From Planctomycetota bacterium (GTDB lineage Bacteria > Planctomycetota > Phycisphaerae > UBA1845 > Fen-1342): 7,383 bases of DNA. The notes beneath the pieces are model-generated. The model had not been told where the DNA came from and ran no database searches. It saw only the letters and a program-made list of their open reading frames with translations. The position numbers were made by a program, and so were the translations under genes. Position 1 is the first letter of the stretch. Every line of letters starts with the position of its first letter. Where the stretch lies: positions 1 through 7,383 of the forward strand of contig JAUWXH010000090.1 in the NCBI GenBank assembly GCA_030616465.1. The letters are read 5' to 3'. Shown piece after piece: positions 5,539 through 7,383 of the stretch.

Positions 5539-5576
5539 CCAAGTTGTAGCGTCGGACGTCCCGTCCGACGCTTGGC
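5538..5576. repeat. Perfect 11-bp palindromic hairpin between convergent genes (REP-like or bidirectional terminator)
   Basis: AGCGTCGGACG (5548-5558) and CGTCCGACGCT (5562-5572) pair perfectly around a TCC loop. The flanks GCCAA (5538-5542) and TTGGC (5572-5576) can add an outer stem with a six-base bulge. The element begins at the last base of the zinc-ribbon gene's stop codon and lies between genes facing each other. It could stop transcription from both sides, although there is no T-run, or it could be a copy of a dispersed palindromic repeat. Confidence 0.65.
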
Positions 5577-5630
5577 GCTCAACTCGTTCCTAACGCCCGC
5601 CCGGCCCGTCCTGAAGCGCGGCCTGGCACT

Positions 5631-5658
5631 GGTGGGCAGGCGGCCCGTGGCACCCACC
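5631..5658. repeat. Second, imperfect inverted repeat in the convergent gap
   Basis: GGTGGG (5631-5636) can pair with CCCACC (5653-5658) across a 16-base loop that itself contains short GC pairings. It lies downstream of sdhB (whose stop is at 5684-5686 on the minus strand), so it could form the 3' end of the sdh transcript, but it is weak and has no T-run. Confidence 0.25.
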
Positions 5659-5683
5659 TGGCGGGCACGAGACCGCTGCTACT

Positions 5684-6433
5684 CTACTTCACAAACAGAT
5701 CCCGCAGCCACTGGACGGTGGTCTGGCGGCCGATTTCGCCGATGGCTTCGGTGAGCGGGATGTCCTTTGGGCAGACTTTGGCGCAGTTTTGGGCGTTGCC
5801 GCAGTCGGCGATGCCGCCCTTCTCCATGAGTACGTGCAGGCGTTCTCCCTTGACGTACCCGCCGGTGGGGTGCGAGTTGTGCAGCCGCGCCTGGCCGATC
5901 GGCGCCGGGCCCATGAATGTGGAGTCCTGGTGGAACTGTGGGCAGACCTCCATGCAGCAGCCGCAGGTCATGCAGCGCGAGAAGAGGTAGCGGATGGACT
6001 GCTCGCCGGGCGAGATCAGCGGCGCGTGCCGATGAATGTCCCAGGTGCCGTCGACGGGCACCCAGGCCTTGATCTTGAGCAGGGCGTCAAACATCTTTTG
6101 CCGATCCGTCATCAGGTCGCGGACCAGCGGGAACTTGGTCAACGGCTCCAGCACGATCGGCTGCTCCAGCTCGTCGATCAGCGCGGCACACGCCTGGCGC
6201 GGCACGCCGTTGACGATCATCGAGCAGGCCCCGCAGACCTCCTCCATGCAATTGGAGTCCCACACGACCGGATCGACCTTCTCGCCGTTGGTGTTGACCG
6301 GGTGCTCGCGCAGGTACATCAGCGCCGAGACGACGTTGTGCCCGGGGGCATACGGCATTTTGAACTCTTCCCAATCCGGCCGCGCGTCCGGGCCGGCCTG
6401 CCGCTTTATCTTGAAATGGATCTCCTCGGCCAT
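5684..6433 (-). CDS. sdhB: Succinate dehydrogenase iron-sulfur subunit SdhB (Bacillus-like, menaquinone type)
   Basis: SdhB carries electrons from the flavin of SdhA to the membrane quinone site in complex II, on the cytoplasmic face. The 249-residue protein has all cluster ligands. The [2Fe-2S] site is C62-x4-C67-x2-C70 with C82. The ferredoxin-like half has C154-x2-C157-x2-C160-x3-C164-P and C211-x5-C217-x3-C221-P, for the [4Fe-4S] and [3Fe-4S] clusters. The stretches D-S-N-C-M-E-E-V-C-G-A-C-S-M (59-72), F-M-G-P-A-P (173-178) and H-P-T-G (188-191) match the Bacillus-type enzyme, which reduces menaquinone through a single diheme anchor. The ATG at 6431-6433 has AGGAGA six bases upstream. It lies 21 bases after sdhA, clearly in one operon. 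Succinate dehydrogenase and fumarate reductase directions cannot be told apart from sequence alone. Confidence 0.96.
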   Translation of the reverse strand: MAEEIHFKIKRQAGPDARPDWEEFKMPYAPGHNVVSALMYLREHPVNTNGEKVDPVVWDSNCMEEVCGACSMIVNGVPRQACAALIDELEQPIVLEPLTKFPLVRDLMTDRQKMFDALLKIKAWVPVDGTWDIHRHAPLISPGEQSIRYLFSRCMTCGCCMEVCPQFHQDSTFMGPAPIGQARLHNSHPTGGYVKGERLHVLMEKGGIADCGNAQNCAKVCPKDIPLTEAIGEIGRQTTVQWLRDLFVK

Positions 6434-6439
6434 GCTGCG

Positions 6440-6445
6440 TCTCCT
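6440..6445 (-). promoter_or_regulatory. Ribosome binding site of sdhB in the sdhA-sdhB gap
   Basis: The minus strand reads AGGAGA, 6 bases before the sdhB ATG, inside the 21-base gap after the sdhA stop. Confidence 0.75.
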
Positions 6446-6454
6446 GGAATACGC

Positions 6455-7383
6455 CTACCGGTAGTCTCTGGGCTTCTCCGGCGGGAGGATGGACAGATCC
6501 ACCGGTGTGTAGTCAATCTGCGGACCGTCTTCTGAATGCGTGGCGATCGTATGCTTGAGCCACCTCTCGTTGTTTGCCTTCCACTTGGCCTTGTACTCTT
6601 CGTACTCGGGGTCCCCTTCGAACTTGCCCTCGGGAATCTTGAGCTCGAACTCGGCTTTGTAGTGTGCCCCGCGGCACTCGTCACGCAGCCGTGCGCTTTT
6701 GGTGATGACTTCGGCCAGCACGATCATGTCCTGCACCTGCCGGGCCCAGGAGAGCGACTGATTGGCCCAGGAGCGGGTGTCGTCAAGCGAGATCCTTGCG
6801 GCGCGCTCCTTGAGCTTGCCGATCCCGTCGAGGGCTCTGTCCAGTCCCTCATTGCTGCGCTCGACGAATACGTGCTCGCGCATCAGCTCGCCCAACTCGC
6901 GATGCAGCGCGAAGGGGTTCTCGCCGCCGCTGGATGACATGATGCCTTGGTTGATCTGCTCCTGTCGCTTGCGTTCGGCCTCGATCTTGCTTTCCGGCAG
7001 CTCGCCGTTGGAGCGGCCCGCTTTCATGTGCGCCACAGCCGCGTCGCCGGCCACCCGGCCGCTGAACGACGCGCTCAGCAGCGAGTTCGCGCCCAGACGA
7101 TTTGCGCCGTGGTAGGCGAAGTCGCACTCGCCGCAAGCGTACAGGCCGGGAATGCTCGTGGTGTGGTTCTTGGGCGAGATGGGGGTCATGCCACCGGTCT
7201 GCTCGTCCGTCTCGTAGCTGACCCACAACCCGCCCATCGAGTAGTGGGTAGCGGGGAAGATCCTCATCGGCGTGACGCAGGGGTCCTCGCCGACGAAGGT
7301 TCGGTACATCTCGAGAATGCCGCCCAGTTTCGATTCCAAGAAGGCCCTCGGCAGGTGGGTCAGGTCCAGGTAGACCATGTCTT
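6455..7383 (-). CDS. sdhA: Succinate dehydrogenase flavoprotein subunit SdhA, C-terminal part (start beyond the right edge)
   Basis: The last 308 codons of the flavoprotein that oxidises succinate to fumarate are present; the N-terminal FAD-binding half lies beyond the window. Counting from the first whole codon (7379-7381), visible hallmarks are V-Y-L-D-L-T-H-L (3-10), H-Y-S-M-G-G (46-51), I-P-G-L-Y-A-C-G-E-C (77-86), R-L-G-A-N-S-L-L (95-102, substrate and FAD region), and in the C-terminal helical domain E-C-R-G-A-H-Y (235-241). These match the Bacillus-like flavoprotein. Residues about 55-75, with G-G-M-T-P-I-S-P, form a longer loop than I recall from Bacillus. The TAG stop is at 6455-6457. 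The order sdhA-sdhB agrees with the usual sdhC-sdhA-sdhB operon, so the cytochrome b anchor is expected just beyond the right edge. Confidence 0.96.
   Translation of the reverse strand, partial: DMVYLDLTHLPRAFLESKLGGILEMYRTFVGEDPCVTPMRIFPATHYSMGGLWVSYETDEQTGGMTPISPKNHTTSIPGLYACGECDFAYHGANRLGANSLLSASFSGRVAGDAAVAHMKAGRSNGELPESKIEAERKRQEQINQGIMSSSGGENPFALHRELGELMREHVFVERSNEGLDRALDGIGKLKERAARISLDDTRSWANQSLSWARQVQDMIVLAEVITKSARLRDECRGAHYKAEFELKIPEGKFEGDPEYEEYKAKWKANNERWLKHTIATHSEDGPQIDYTPVDLSILPPEKPRDYR

Noticed and set aside
5789..6535. Plus-strand open frame of 248 codons opposite sdhB and the sdhA end
   Set aside because: It is a shadow of the sdhB frame, whose cysteine motifs are intact, and it shows no family signature.

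Overview
The window is GC-rich bacterial DNA carrying seven protein-coding genes (five complete, two cut by the window edges). It suggests a Planctomycetota-like bacterium, possibly Phycisphaerae. This is an inference from three things: a futalosine-route menaquinone gene, a Bacillus-type succinate dehydrogenase, and a secreted YWTD-repeat beta-propeller, together with high GC, AGGAGG-type ribosome binding sites and TATAAT -10 boxes. No rRNA, tRNA, mobile element or CRISPR array is visible.

Layout. (1) Bases 1-820, minus strand: 5' part of a secreted YWTD (LDL-receptor class B) beta-propeller protein that runs off the left edge. (2) 821-1152: a 332-base divergent intergenic region with a perfect 7-bp inverted repeat and a weak promoter candidate. 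(3) 1153-1986, plus: MqnD-like 1,4-dihydroxy-6-naphthoate synthase. (4) 2093-2971, plus: a methylthioadenosine-phosphorylase-family enzyme behind its own TATAAT box. (5) 3024-4802, plus: complete RecJ single-strand exonuclease with an uncertain start. (6) 4803-5031: a regulatory-looking spacer with four GCCAAG/CTTGGC half-sites, overlapping inverted repeats and a TATAAT box. (7) 5032-5538, plus: a small double zinc-ribbon (zf-TFIIB type) protein of unknown role. (8) 5539-5683: a convergent intergenic region with a perfect 11-bp hairpin. (9) 5684-6433, minus: SdhB. (10) 6455-7383, minus: 3' part of SdhA.

How the genes fit together. The Bacillus-like SdhAB normally passes electrons to menaquinone, and MqnD makes the naphthoate head group of menaquinone, so the two respiratory loci agree. 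The nucleoside phosphorylase keeps the Asp residues associated with adenine (6-amino) recognition. That fits methylthioadenosine salvage, and it leaves open a role with the adenine-containing futalosine intermediate, given the MqnD neighbour. RecJ and the zinc-ribbon protein have no evident link to respiration.

I see no clear new multi-gene system here. The most intriguing non-coding signals are the half-site cluster before the zinc-ribbon gene, the perfect hairpin between the convergent genes, and the RecJ start region, where the only good ribosome binding site points to an ATT codon.
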